The notes below the pieces were generated by a model. The model saw only the letters and a program-made list of their open reading frames with translations. It ran no database searches and was not told the origin of the DNA. The position numbers and the translations under genes are program-made. From Duganella sp. CF458 (lineage in GTDB: Bacteria > Pseudomonadota > Gammaproteobacteria > Burkholderiales > Burkholderiaceae_D), in assembly GCF_900113115.1 (NCBI RefSeq), contig NZ_FOOF01000008.1:186001-250000 (forward strand): a stretch of 64,000 bases of DNA, given 5' to 3'. Numbering within the stretch: the first letter of the stretch is position 1; every line of letters begins with the position of its first letter. Positions 36,866 through 45,460 of this stretch are shown in pieces.

Positions 36866-38136
36866 TGAACGGTGCGGAGAGCTACTACCGCGCTACTGCG
36901 CCCGGCGATGCCTATGCGCCGCTGGCAGGCCGCCAGGAGGCGCGCATTTGCATCATCGGCGCGGGTTTTGCCGGCCTCGCGACGGCGATGTCGCTGATGG
37001 AGCACGGCGAACGCGACGTGGTGCTGCTCGAGGCCGAAACTGTCGGCCATGGCGCATCGGGCCGCAATGGCGGGTTCGTGTTCGGCGGATATTCGCTTGA
37101 TGAACAGGCTTTGCTTGCCACTGTTGGCGCGGAGCAGGGCAAGCGGCTCTACCAGCTCACGCTTGGCGCGGTCGACCAGATTCGCCGCCGTATTGCGCAG
37201 TACGGCATTGAATGCGATGCGACGCATGGCGGCATCTATCTTGCGAACTGGTTCGACGATCCGCGCGTACTGGATGAGCGCCAGCGCTTCATGCAGGAGC
37301 ATCTAGGCGTCGAGTGGCAAAGAATTTCGCCTTCCGATTTCGCCGAAAAGGCCCGCAGCGAACGCTATTTCGGCGCCCTGTTTGAGGAAAACGCTTTCCA
37401 CTTTCATCCACTGAAATATACGCAGGGCCTGGCGCGCGCGCTGCACGCCGGCGGCGTGCGGGTGCATGAAGCGAGCAGGGCGTCTGCAATCGAGGCGCGC
37501 AATGGCAAAGGCTGGCGCGTCGCGACGGCCGGCGGCGAAGTGCTGTGCGATGAGGTGGTGGTCTGCTGCGGCGGCTATATCGAGCGCCTTTATCCCGCCT
37601 TGGCGGGCGCGATCCTGCCGATTGCGACTTATGTGATGGTGACCGAGCCGCTGGGCGATCGCATGCCGGCCGTGCTGGCGACCGATGCGGCTATTTACGA
37701 CACGCGGTTTGCTTTTGACTATTACCGCCCTTTGCAGGACAGCCGCCTGCTATGGGGCGGCCGCATTTCGATCCGCTCGCGCAGCCCGCAGGACGTGGCG
37801 CGCCTGCTGTACGAGGACATGTTGAAGGTCTATCCGCAGTTGGCCGGGACCAGGGTAGACCACGCCTGGAGCGGGTTGATGAGCTATGGACGCCACAAGA
37901 TGCCGCAACTGGGCAGGCTACCCAGCGGGGTCTGGTACGGCATGGGCTTTGGCGGTCACGGGGTCGGTCCCACTTCCTTGGCCGGCGACGTGCTGTCGGC
38001 GGCGTTGATGGGCGAGCTGACCCAGGTTGAGCAGTTTGGAGCCTGGGGCTTGCCCACCACCGGCGGCCCCGCCGGCCTGCTAGCTGCCCAACTGGCCTAC
38101 TGGTACTACGAACTGCGCGACTGGATTCGCCAATAA
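36865..38136 (+). CDS. FAD-dependent amino-acid/amine oxidoreductase (DAO family)
   Basis: A 423-residue flavoprotein. CIIGAGFAGLATAMSL is the dinucleotide-binding loop, EAETVGHGASGRNGGFV the second FAD motif of the DAO/PuuB subgroup, and GVWYGMGFGGHGVGPT the C-terminal FAD contact. It is similar to gamma-glutamylputrescine oxidases, but no putrescine-pathway gene is near. The ATG at 36865 overlaps the ldcA stop (TGATG); a GTG three bases earlier is possible. Confidence 0.87.
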   Translation: MNGAESYYRATAPGDAYAPLAGRQEARICIIGAGFAGLATAMSLMEHGERDVVLLEAETVGHGASGRNGGFVFGGYSLDEQALLATVGAEQGKRLYQLTLGAVDQIRRRIAQYGIECDATHGGIYLANWFDDPRVLDERQRFMQEHLGVEWQRISPSDFAEKARSERYFGALFEENAFHFHPLKYTQGLARALHAGGVRVHEASRASAIEARNGKGWRVATAGGEVLCDEVVVCCGGYIERLYPALAGAILPIATYVMVTEPLGDRMPAVLATDAAIYDTRFAFDYYRPLQDSRLLWGGRISIRSRSPQDVARLLYEDMLKVYPQLAGTRVDHAWSGLMSYGRHKMPQLGRLPSGVWYGMGFGGHGVGPTSLAGDVLSAALMGELTQVEQFGAWGLPTTGGPAGLLAAQLAYWYYELRDWIRQ

Positions 38137-38230
38137 CACAGGTATGCCTTGCCCCGCGCACTGTTGAATTCACGTATTAGTTGCCAGTGATAAAATAGTT
38201 GCCTCAAATGCAAATGGTTGGGGTTTTTGG

Positions 38231-40731
38231 ATGAAAAATATGCAAGCTCTGCTTGGCGTCACGCAGCAGGGCCGGTTGCTGAAGCTTGACACGCCCCTGG
38301 GTACCGATGTGCTGCTACCGCACCGCGTCGTGGGGGAGGACAGGTTAGGACGAGGTTATACTTTTACGCTCGATGCCCTGTCGCTGCAGGACGATATTGA
38401 GCTCAAGCAGTTGATTGCCCAGCCAATTGCGCTGTGGATCAGGCAAGCAGGCTCCACCGATTATCTGCCCGTGCACGGCTACGTGCAGCAAGCCTCCATG
38501 CTCGGGCACGACGGCCAGTTCACGGTCTACCAGCTGGTGTTTTCGTCCTGGTTATATTTCCTGCGATTCCGGCATGATGCCCGCATCTGGCAGGACAAGA
38601 GCACCGACGACATCATCAGCGAGGTGTTCAACCAGCACCCGCAGGCTAGCGGCCGCTTCCGCTTTGACCTGGCCGAACCGGCCCAGCCGCGTTCCTACTG
38701 CACGCAGTACGAGAGCGACTGGAATTTCGTGATGCGCTTGATGGAAAGCGAAGGCTGGTACTGCTACCACGAGCAGGAAAAGACGGATCCAACCACACCC
38801 TGGTGATTACCGATTCCGTGTCCCAGTTGAAGCCGCTGGTGCCGGAAGAAATTCAGTTCCATCGTGGGGCAAAGAGCGATGAAATCGACAAGATCACCCA
38901 TTGGGGCGGCCAGCGCAGGTTGCAGAGCCGGCAGCTGTCGACGGTAACCTACGACTACAAGGCGCCCAGCAATCAAAAAGCCACGAATACCTATACCCAG
39001 CCTGGGCATGGCGAGGTGCCTGACCAGCTGGAGGTCTACGAATATACCGGGCCCTATACCTATCTGGAGCGGGAGCGTGGCGACACCTTGGCCAAGATCA
39101 AGGTCGAAGGCTGGGAGTCCCAGGCCAAGCGATATTTTGCCTGGTCGAGCGTCCCTGGCATGGCTGCGGGGGTTGGGCGCTGGTTCAGCCTGGCAGACCA
39201 CGCCGACCATAACAGTGATGAGGCAGAAGGCCGGCAGTTCATGGTCATCAGCTTGCATTGGTACATCGAGAACAATCTGCCGTTTTCGACCAGAGTCAAT
39301 CACTATCCCGGCAGCCTGGAAGGCAGGATTGCCGATGCAAAACGCCAGACTGCTGCCAGCGACAAGGTCCTGAATGAACAGAGCGGCTACTTTGTCAACA
39401 GCATCGAGGTGCAGCGCCGCAGTGTTGAATACCGCAGCCCACTGGTGCACACCAAACCGGAAATGCACCCGCAAATTGCGGTGGTCGTGGGCCCTGAAAG
39501 CGAAGAAATCTATACCGACGCCCTCAACCGGGTAAAGATCAAGTTCCCGTGGAACCGTTTGAATCCGGGCGACGAAAAGGCCTCCTGCTGGGTCAGGGTG
39601 AGCTACCCGAATGCTGGGCAGGGTTATGGTGGGCTGCATGTCCCGCGCATCAAGATGGAAGTTATCGTGACTTTCCTGGGCGGAGATCCGGATCGCCCGA
39701 TCATCACGGGCCGCGTCTATAACACTGAGCAAGCGCCTGACTGGCACACGGACGGCAAGTTGTCCGGCTATAAATCGAAGGAGTACAAGGGTAGCGGATT
39801 TACGCAGTTGGTGATGGACGACAATACCAACCAGAACCGCGTTCAACTCTACAGCACCAATACCAATGCACAGCTGAACCTGGGCTACCTGGTTGGGCAG
39901 CAAGGCAACAAGCGTGGTCCATTCTACGGTTCGGGCTTTGCGCTCAACACCGACGCTTTCGGCGCCATTACAGCGAATAAGGGCCTTTATATCAGCACCT
40001 TCGGCCGGCCCGGATCGCAACTCGACGTGCGGGATGCCGAGCAGCAGCTGGAAACCAGTCAGAACCTGGCTAAGTCCCTTTCGGAAACCAGCAGCAAGGC
40101 CAATGCTGAAACCCTGGACGCTCAGGAGTCGTTGCAGAAATTCGCCGAGGCGACACAAGACAGCTATGACGGCGATGGCCAACAACAAGCCAATCGCTTC
40201 AAAGAGCCGATCTTGTTGGCTGCGGCTCAAGGCGGCATCGGCTTGACGACACCCAAGAGCACGCACATCCACAGTGGCGAGGACATCACAATGTCGTCGG
40301 GGAAGGACAGCAACCTGGCTGTTGGAAAGAGCTTCGTCGCCAGCATTAGGGAGAAGCTGAGCCTGTTTGCCTACAACGGTGGCATGAAATTCTTTGCCGC
40401 CAAAGGCAAGGTCGAAATTCAGGCGCAAAGCGATAACCTGGACATCATTGCGGAGAAAGTGCTGCGCCTGATTTCGACCACCGAGAACATTGAGATTTGG
40501 GCCAAGAACGAAATTACGATTGGCGCCGGCGGATCGGCAATCAAGATCAATGGATCGGGCATCACCGATATAACCAGCGGCCAGCGGATTATCCATCAAA
40601 GCGAGTTCAGCCTGACCTCCGCCAAGGCTATGCCGTTCGCCATGCCGACACTTCCCAAAGCGATCTGCCTGGAATGCTTGATGAAACGTGCAATGTCACG
40701 ATCCGCCTTTATGAACAAGGGAACACAATGA
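38231..40731 (+). pseudogene. vgrG: T6SS spike protein VgrG, interrupted by a -1 frameshift near 38778-38782
   Basis: Two frames together make one VgrG of about 833 residues. The first (38231 to the TGA at 38804-38806) holds the gp27-like domain up to CYHEQEKT. The second, usable from about 38782, continues with DGSNHTLVITDSVSQL, and then the gp5-like OB domain, the needle, TPKSTHIHSGEDITM and a DUF2345 beta-helix. One extra A in the AAAA run at 38778-38781 would give EQEKDGSNHTLVITD without a break. Causes could be a base-call error, a true mutation or -1 slippage on A-AAG. The C-terminal tail LPKAICLECLMKRA recurs in a remnant at 41740-41812. It ends in an ATGA overlap with the adaptor gene. 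Confidence 0.85.
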
Positions 40732-41624
40732 GAGTTATGAAAGAATTTTTGGAGCATTGGGAAACCCTTCCCCAAGCGGTCCCGTTGCACCTGTACGCCA
40801 TTGTCGATTCGGCCCAGGACGCGAGCCTGCTTGCGGCGCTTCACAAGGCGACACCCGAAACGCAAAGCGAATGTTTGCTTCCCGACGCGCAGGGCCCGGA
40901 ATTGAGCAAAGCGGCCCCCCACCTGGTAGCCTTGCCGCCGTTCGTGGAAGAATTGGATGCTTGGCGGCTCATTGCACGTCGCTCCGCCGCAAATCCTGCC
41001 TGTGTCACCGTCATCGCCAGCCCCCTGCGATTTTCGCGGCTCCATGCCCAACTGGCCGCGTTTACAGAGGTTGTGCTGCCCGATGGAGATGAAATGCACT
41101 TTGCATTTTGGGATCCCGTCATCCTCGGCACGTTGGTTGGACAGAAAAGCGATAGCACATTGCATGTGACGGGCCCCGTACTGACCGCACGACAGCGCAG
41201 CAAACTGCTGACGGGAGTTCAGGTATGGTGGTACTGGGGGCGAGATGGTAAGGAGCAGCAAATAATAGACGAGGCGCGACAGAGCGACGCCGACCAGGTA
41301 GTGCTGCCGCTCAAGTTGGCCCCGGTTCAGTTGGAAATGTTGATCGAAGCAAGCGTCCCCGACCATTTGCGGGGGTACATCAAACAGAATCAGCCGATGC
41401 TAATGCATGGCATGTCAGAACTTGAGCAGTATTTAAGCGTGAAGCGACATTTGCTGTCTGCTAGGCGACTCAATTTGCGGGGCATGCAAGACCTCATCAA
41501 CTACATCTGCGCGGAGTTTATCTACGGCGAGCAAATGCGGAATGACAGCGTCATCATAGAACTGTTGGGCAAAGTAAAGTCTGGCGAAATCACCCTCGCG
41601 AAGGCACTGGAGCAATTCCCATGA
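40728..41624 (+). CDS. DUF4123 T6SS adaptor/chaperone
   Basis: A 298-residue cytoplasmic protein. The N-terminal segment (LHLYAIVDSAQDASLLAAL, then a conserved LVALPPFVEELDAW) and FSRLHAQLAAF are DUF4123 features. Such proteins load a cognate effector onto VgrG and are encoded between the two. The ATG overlaps the vgrG stop. The C-terminal half is variable, as is usual, and ends GEITLAKALEQFP. An ATGA overlap joins it to the chimeric remnant gene. Confidence 0.85.
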   Translation: MRVMKEFLEHWETLPQAVPLHLYAIVDSAQDASLLAALHKATPETQSECLLPDAQGPELSKAAPHLVALPPFVEELDAWRLIARRSAANPACVTVIASPLRFSRLHAQLAAFTEVVLPDGDEMHFAFWDPVILGTLVGQKSDSTLHVTGPVLTARQRSKLLTGVQVWWYWGRDGKEQQIIDEARQSDADQVVLPLKLAPVQLEMLIEASVPDHLRGYIKQNQPMLMHGMSELEQYLSVKRHLLSARRLNLRGMQDLINYICAEFIYGEQMRNDSVIIELLGKVKSGEITLAKALEQFP

Positions 41625-41815
41625 TAATGACGAGACGCCGTAAAATCCTTGGGGGTTTAGCGGGGGCGGCGCTGCTTTATCCGTTCGCCGCCAGTTGCAA
41701 CGGAGCTGCACTCTCAGCGAAGACCAAGCAAAAACTTCCCAAAACGATTTGCGTTGAATGCTTAAGGAAACGCGCAATTTCGCGCTCCGCTTTCGTAAAC
41801 AAGGGAACGCGCTGA
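41621..41815 (+). pseudogene. Chimeric remnant: lipoprotein signal peptide joined to a VgrG tail
   Basis: A 64-codon frame. Residues 1-28 (TRRRKILGGLAGAALLYPF, then AASC) match the Tat-type lipoprotein signal of the two genes downstream. From about residue 39 to the end it reads LPKTICVECLRKRAISRSAF, the same tail as the real VgrG (LPKAICLECLMKRAMSRSAF). A deletion between two copies of a vgrG-adaptor-lipoprotein module would give exactly this junction. It could still yield a short lipopeptide, but a function is doubtful. Confidence 0.7.
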
Positions 41816-41979
41816 TGCCCGTGAGGGATTTTATGGCGCGTTGGCAGGCTCCCTCTCAACGAGCTGCTGAGTTGAGTACGGCGGTGCCCTGTCTAGTGAA
41901 ACATGACAACGTTATGGCTGATTGGGATGAGAACGTTGCCCTGAAAGCGCTTGGCGGTGAATTGGAGCAATCCCAGTGA
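41815..41979 (+). pseudogene. Truncated DUF4123 adaptor remnant
   Basis: A 54-codon frame starting MPVRDFMARWQAP, which parallels the start of the intact adaptor (MRVMKEFLEHWETLP) right after a VgrG-like tail, and ending ALKALGGELEQSQ where the intact one ends TLAKALEQFP. About 240 central residues are missing. Its stop overlaps the GTG of the first full lipoprotein, as expected of the original gene order. A leftover of a duplicated module. Confidence 0.65.
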
Positions 41980-42455
41980 GTTCGACAAGTCGTCGCGATA
42001 TTCTCCGTGGCCTTGCAAGTGCACTGGTGCTTTGCCCGTTCGTTGCCAGTTGCAAAGGGAAACTATTTATGAGTAATGAAATTGTGCTGAGCGTTGTGTT
42101 GTTCAGCTATATGAACCGGCCGATCTTTGATGTGCTCCTGAACGGCAGCGACATCGGCGCGGCAATCGCCTATGGCGGGGGCGGGGGCATCATGACCGGG
42201 GAAACAATTCCGTTTGGCCCGCAAAAGCTGAGTTGGTGCCTGGGCGGCCCCGAAGGAATGCCACGCAACGGCGACACTGTGATCGCCAAGAATGCCCTAG
42301 CTATAAGCAGGGATCAGGTTCCACCGAATTCGCGGTATTTAGGGGTGCATATTTATCCCGACGATACGGCGGAATTGACTTTTGCAGAGTACATTCCCGA
42401 GCGAACTCCTCGCGGGGAGAGCATCCTCGCTGAGGCCCTAAAGGATGTCCGTTAA
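41976..42455 (+). CDS. Tat-type lipoprotein, DUF3304-like, probable T6SS immunity protein (copy 1)
   Basis: A 159-residue protein. The signal TSRRDILRGLASALVL has a twin-arginine motif and ends in a lipobox (VASC, Cys28). The mature part is beta-rich with a GGGGGIMTGETIPFG turn and VHIYPDDTAELTF near the C-terminus, reminiscent of DUF3304 lipoproteins that neutralise Tle1 lipases. It is about four-fifths identical to the copy at 42573. An AAAGGGA ribosome site and in-frame ATG at 42069 follow the lipobox, so a signal-less cytosolic form of 128 residues may also be made. The start is a GTG overlapping the remnant stop. Confidence 0.72.
   Translation: MSSTSRRDILRGLASALVLCPFVASCKGKLFMSNEIVLSVVLFSYMNRPIFDVLLNGSDIGAAIAYGGGGGIMTGETIPFGPQKLSWCLGGPEGMPRNGDTVIAKNALAISRDQVPPNSRYLGVHIYPDDTAELTFAEYIPERTPRGESILAEALKDVR
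42054..42071 (+). promoter_or_regulatory. Internal ribosome-binding site and ATG within lipoprotein copy 1
   Basis: AAAGGGA is followed, eight bases later, by the in-frame ATG of MSNEIVLS, directly after the lipobox region. The same 18 bases recur unchanged at 42651-42668 in copy 2, so both genes could make a form without the signal peptide. Confidence 0.4.
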
Positions 42456-42572
42456 ATTCATTATCAATCTCAACTTGACGAGCAATGTCAATGGTTGTCA
42501 GTTTCGCGAAGGCCTCCCAGGAAGAAGAAGTGACAATTCGCCATATCGAACAAGGAAAAAGGGGCACTATCC
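42456..42572. other. Spacer between the lipoprotein copies, possible degraded module remnant
   Basis: A 117-base spacer. Its end (CGCCATATCGAACAAGG at about 42540) matches 13 of 17 bases of the vgrG 3' end (CGCCTTTATGAACAAGG) and leads into an ATGA-type start for copy 2, as at the other module junctions. This suggests a further decayed copy, but the match is short. Confidence 0.3.
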
Positions 42573-43052
42573 ATGAGTGTGAAGACTCGCCGGAAATTTT
42601 TCGGCAGCCTTGCAGGAGCAGCGCTGCTGTATCCGCTTGTTGCCAGTTGTAAAGGGAAACTATTTATGAGTAATGAAATTGTGTTAAGCGTTGTGTTGTT
42701 CAATTATGTGAACCGGCCGATCTTTGAGGTGCTCCTGAACGGCAGCGATATCGGCGGGGCAATGGCTTACGGCGGGGGCGGGGGCATCATGACTGGCGAA
42801 ACGATTCCATTTGGCGCGCAAACTCTTAGCTGGCGCCTGAGTGGTCCTGAAGGAACGCCACGCAATGGCGACACCGTGATGGCCAAAAATGCCTTGGCCA
42901 TCGGCAAGAATCAAGTTCCACCGAATTCCCGCTATCTAGGAGTGCATATTTATCCCGACGACACTGCGGAATTTACTTTTTCGCAATATATCCCTGAGGT
43001 GAGTCCTCGCGGCGAAACTATTCTGGCAGAGGTTCGTAAGCGTGGACGATAA
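42573..43052 (+). CDS. Tat-type lipoprotein, DUF3304-like, probable T6SS immunity protein (copy 2)
   Basis: A 159-residue paralogue of the preceding gene, colinear without gaps. Its signal is the best Tat match of the three (KTRRKFFGSLAGAALL) with lipobox VASC at Cys28. Differences from copy 1 are scattered substitutions (for example Cys to Arg in LSWCL/LSWRL), concentrated neither in the core nor in the signal. It overlaps the GTG of the lipase gene by 11 bases, the tight coupling expected of an effector-immunity pair. Expected location: periplasm, membrane anchored. Confidence 0.75.
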   Translation: MSVKTRRKFFGSLAGAALLYPLVASCKGKLFMSNEIVLSVVLFNYVNRPIFEVLLNGSDIGGAMAYGGGGGIMTGETIPFGAQTLSWRLSGPEGTPRNGDTVMAKNALAIGKNQVPPNSRYLGVHIYPDDTAEFTFSQYIPEVSPRGETILAEVRKRGR

Positions 43053-45156
43053 GAATGAGCAATTGCATGCTGCGCAGGCTTGCAACCGTGATGTGCCGGG
43101 GTGCGAGTCGACTGCAAAACAGGATTGCTCCGACGTCGTTCATCTGAGCCTGTTTTTTGACGGCACTGGCAACAACAAGGATGTGGACGAAAAGCCAAAG
43201 AAGTGGAGCAATGTCGCACGCATGTGGCTGTCGGCGACGTTTGCCATCGATCTGGTCGAGGGTGCAAAGAATATTCATGCTATTTACATTTCGGGCGTTG
43301 GCACGCCATTTAATGGAACGGCAACGGGCTGGCTGGATAAGGCGGGAACCAGCGTTCAGGATACGGCGTTCGGCAACGCAGGCGGCGGTGGCGGTACCCG
43401 TCGTACAGAATTCGGACAAAGCAATGTCAATGATGCCCTGCGTCAGGTGCTAATAACCAATGCAAGCAAGCTCGGTGGTGTCGCCAAAGCGTATGCAGAC
43501 AAAAGCAAAGACAAGAGTTTTGCAGAATTAAGCATGGCATTGGGTGGCCATCGGTTGATTAAAGTCATCAATATCTCGATTTTTGGCTTCTCGCGGGGAG
43601 CCGCGTTGGCGCGTGCGTTCTCAAATGACTTCATCAAGCTCTGCAAGAAGGATCAGCATGGTCAATTGACCTATAAGGAGATTCCAGTTCGCCTCCAATT
43701 CATGGGACTGTTCGACACAGTGGCATCGTTTGGAGCGCCCTCCGCGAATATGGATGGATTGTTCTCGGAAAAGAATCTCAGGGTTCCCAGCCAGAGCGAA
43801 CGCTGCGTGCACTATGTTGCCGCCCACGAATTGCGTTTTTCTTTTCCGGTGGACTTGATCCGACAGAAAGGCCAATTAGCTTCTAGTTGGACCGAGACAG
43901 TCTATCCCGGGGTCCACTCAGATGTCGGCGGCGGGTATCTGCCACTTGCGACCAATGGTGGCAATGACGACTCGGCCAATCAGGGCATTACCAACAATCT
44001 GGCGCGAATTCCGATGCGCGACATGATGGGTGAGGCTATTAAGTCCGGGGTGCGGATGTACTCATATCGCGAAGTCGAGAAATTGCATAAGGCGGTGTTT
44101 ATCGAGCGATTTGCGATCGAGCCCAAAACCCAGGAGCTGTACAACAACTATATGGCCAGTGTGGCACCGAACGGAAGCATTGAACAGGTTATAGCCGCGC
44201 ACATGAAGGCCTTGTATTCAGCGTATGGGACCATGACTCGCAAAGGTATCAAGACCGCAGACGTTGTGCAAAAAGAGAGTTCGCTGGGGAATCGACTCAT
44301 TGGCCACGACAGCATGGCGCGCGAAGCGGAACTATTGCTTAACCCAGGCAAAGCCATTGCGAACGACGTCAAGACTATTTCGCCAGTGAAGGCCGCCACA
44401 AGGACTGTCCGCTTTATCGGCGAAAATTATGGGCAAGTCGTTAATCCTGAGGCTTGGCGTCTGGAGGCGTGGAAGGCTACAGCCAACGATCATGTGGTGG
44501 CCTTCGTTAGGAACATGGTGCATGACTCCAAGTCCGGTTTTCTCATGAGCATTGAGCCTTTCAGCTATTTCCGCCCACGCGGCATGACAGAGTCAAGCCA
44601 TAACGTTCTTGCTCAGGGCTTGCAGTGGTTGGAAAAGAGTGCGGTTGCGGCCAAGGAGGGCGTCATAAAGGTCTACCACACAGCACAAGGGGTCGTGGTC
44701 GAAACCTGGAACAAGGGCGTCCTCGTCGCCACGCGAACATATAAAATCGGCGAGAAGTTCGTTATCGATACCGTACATGCGGGGGAAAAATACGCTGTCG
44801 AGGTCTATCAGACCAGCAAGGAAGTCGTCATTTCCACTGTTGAGACCGGTCAGCGAGTAATTGTTTCATCGATTAATACCGTGCAGACGAAAGCCACCGA
44901 GCTGGCGGACGCCACCGAAAAGAAAGCTACCGAGTTGGCCGATGCCGCCGGAAAGAAATCGACCGAGCTGATGAACGCCGCCGAAAAGAAATCAACTGAA
45001 CTCCTGCACGCTGCCCAGAAAGGCGCATCCGATATGGCGCACCAGGTAAGCGAAGGGGCGAAGCAAGTTTCGGAAACTGTCGGCAACACCATTGATGCAG
45101 GGATGTCGGCGGTGGAAAACGGCTGGAAGGCGTCCAAGGCCGCCTTGGGCTTCTAA
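43042..45156 (+). CDS. Tle1-family (DUF2235) phospholipase effector with C-terminal 11-residue repeats
   Basis: A 704-residue T6SS antibacterial lipase candidate. The catalytic domain (residues about 30-400) has LFFDGTGNNKD, nucleophile Ser184 in FGFSRGAALAR, an Asp225 candidate in GLFDTVASFG and His292 in YPGVHSDVGGGY, the DUF2235 pattern. It expects phospholipid in the target membrane or periplasm. No signal peptide is present, as for T6SS cargo. Residues 541-704 consist of about fourteen ungapped 11-residue repeats, the clearest being ATELADATEKK, ATELADAAGKK, STELMNAAEKK and STELLHAAQKG. The start is a GTG overlapping the immunity-like gene. Base composition is clearly less G+C-rich than in flanking genes. 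Confidence 0.87.
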   Translation: MDDKNEQLHAAQACNRDVPGCESTAKQDCSDVVHLSLFFDGTGNNKDVDEKPKKWSNVARMWLSATFAIDLVEGAKNIHAIYISGVGTPFNGTATGWLDKAGTSVQDTAFGNAGGGGGTRRTEFGQSNVNDALRQVLITNASKLGGVAKAYADKSKDKSFAELSMALGGHRLIKVINISIFGFSRGAALARAFSNDFIKLCKKDQHGQLTYKEIPVRLQFMGLFDTVASFGAPSANMDGLFSEKNLRVPSQSERCVHYVAAHELRFSFPVDLIRQKGQLASSWTETVYPGVHSDVGGGYLPLATNGGNDDSANQGITNNLARIPMRDMMGEAIKSGVRMYSYREVEKLHKAVFIERFAIEPKTQELYNNYMASVAPNGSIEQVIAAHMKALYSAYGTMTRKGIKTADVVQKESSLGNRLIGHDSMAREAELLLNPGKAIANDVKTISPVKAATRTVRFIGENYGQVVNPEAWRLEAWKATANDHVVAFVRNMVHDSKSGFLMSIEPFSYFRPRGMTESSHNVLAQGLQWLEKSAVAAKEGVIKVYHTAQGVVVETWNKGVLVATRTYKIGEKFVIDTVHAGEKYAVEVYQTSKEVVISTVETGQRVIVSSINTVQTKATELADATEKKATELADAAGKKSTELMNAAEKKSTELLHAAQKGASDMAHQVSEGAKQVSETVGNTIDAGMSAVENGWKASKAALGF
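44662..45153 (+). repeat. About fourteen tandem 11-codon repeats in the Tle1 C-terminus
   Basis: From Val541 the chain divides into successive 11-residue units with a fixed pattern of small/hydrophobic, polar and charged positions: the first seven units are Val/Ile/Tyr-rich, the next four are Ala/Glu/Lys-rich with the core STEL or ATEL, and the last units are more diverged. The pattern resembles LEA-type or hendecad coiled helices that lie on membranes. Confidence 0.75.
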
Positions 45157-45168
45157 GCAGACTGAGTG

Positions 45169-45435
45169 ATGGCACTCCCTATAGTTCGCCTTGGCGATAA
45201 GACCACGCATAACGGCGTCGTGGTTAGCGCTTCGCCTAATCACACTATTCACGGCGTCGGCATCGCGCGGGTTGGTGACATGGTCAATTGCCCGAAATCG
45301 GGGCATGGCACCAATCCAATCGTCGAAGGTTCGCCGACTTTTACCATCGATGGCCGCCAGGTGGCTTTACATGGGCATCGCAGCGCTTGTGGCTGCGCCT
45401 TGATTGCCAGTCTGTCGACCGCATCACAAGCTTAA
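45169..45435 (+). CDS. PAAR-domain T6SS tip protein
   Basis: An 88-residue protein from ATG 45169 (GTG 45166 also possible). It starts with LPIVRLGDKTTHNG, contains IHGVGIARVGDMVNCP and ends with FTIDGRQVALHGHRSACGCALI, the PAAR cone with its His/Cys zinc ligands. It would sharpen the VgrG spike and may carry the Tle1 effector. It follows the lipase gene by a dozen bases. Confidence 0.9.
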   Translation: MALPIVRLGDKTTHNGVVVSASPNHTIHGVGIARVGDMVNCPKSGHGTNPIVEGSPTFTIDGRQVALHGHRSACGCALIASLSTASQA

Positions 45436-45460
45436 TATTTTGAAATTGAGTGCATTCTTC

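Larger units (their letters stand above)
41976..43052 (+). repeat. Tandem duplication of the lipoprotein gene
   Basis: Units 41976-42455 and 42573-43052 are equal in length and align without gaps over the full coding region, including stretches of identical DNA such as the 18 bases around the internal ATG. A third, partial unit (signal peptide only) lies at 41621-41704. Confidence 0.85.

Noticed and set aside
38764..40599. 611-codon minus-strand frame opposite vgrG
   Set aside because: No domain is recognisable and the plus strand encodes clear VgrG motifs over the same bases.
44878..45050. Short spaced DNA repeats that could suggest a CRISPR array
   Set aside because: The repeats are 33 bases apart, inside a long reading frame, diverge mainly at synonymous or conservative codons, and have no spacers; they encode the 11-residue protein repeats.
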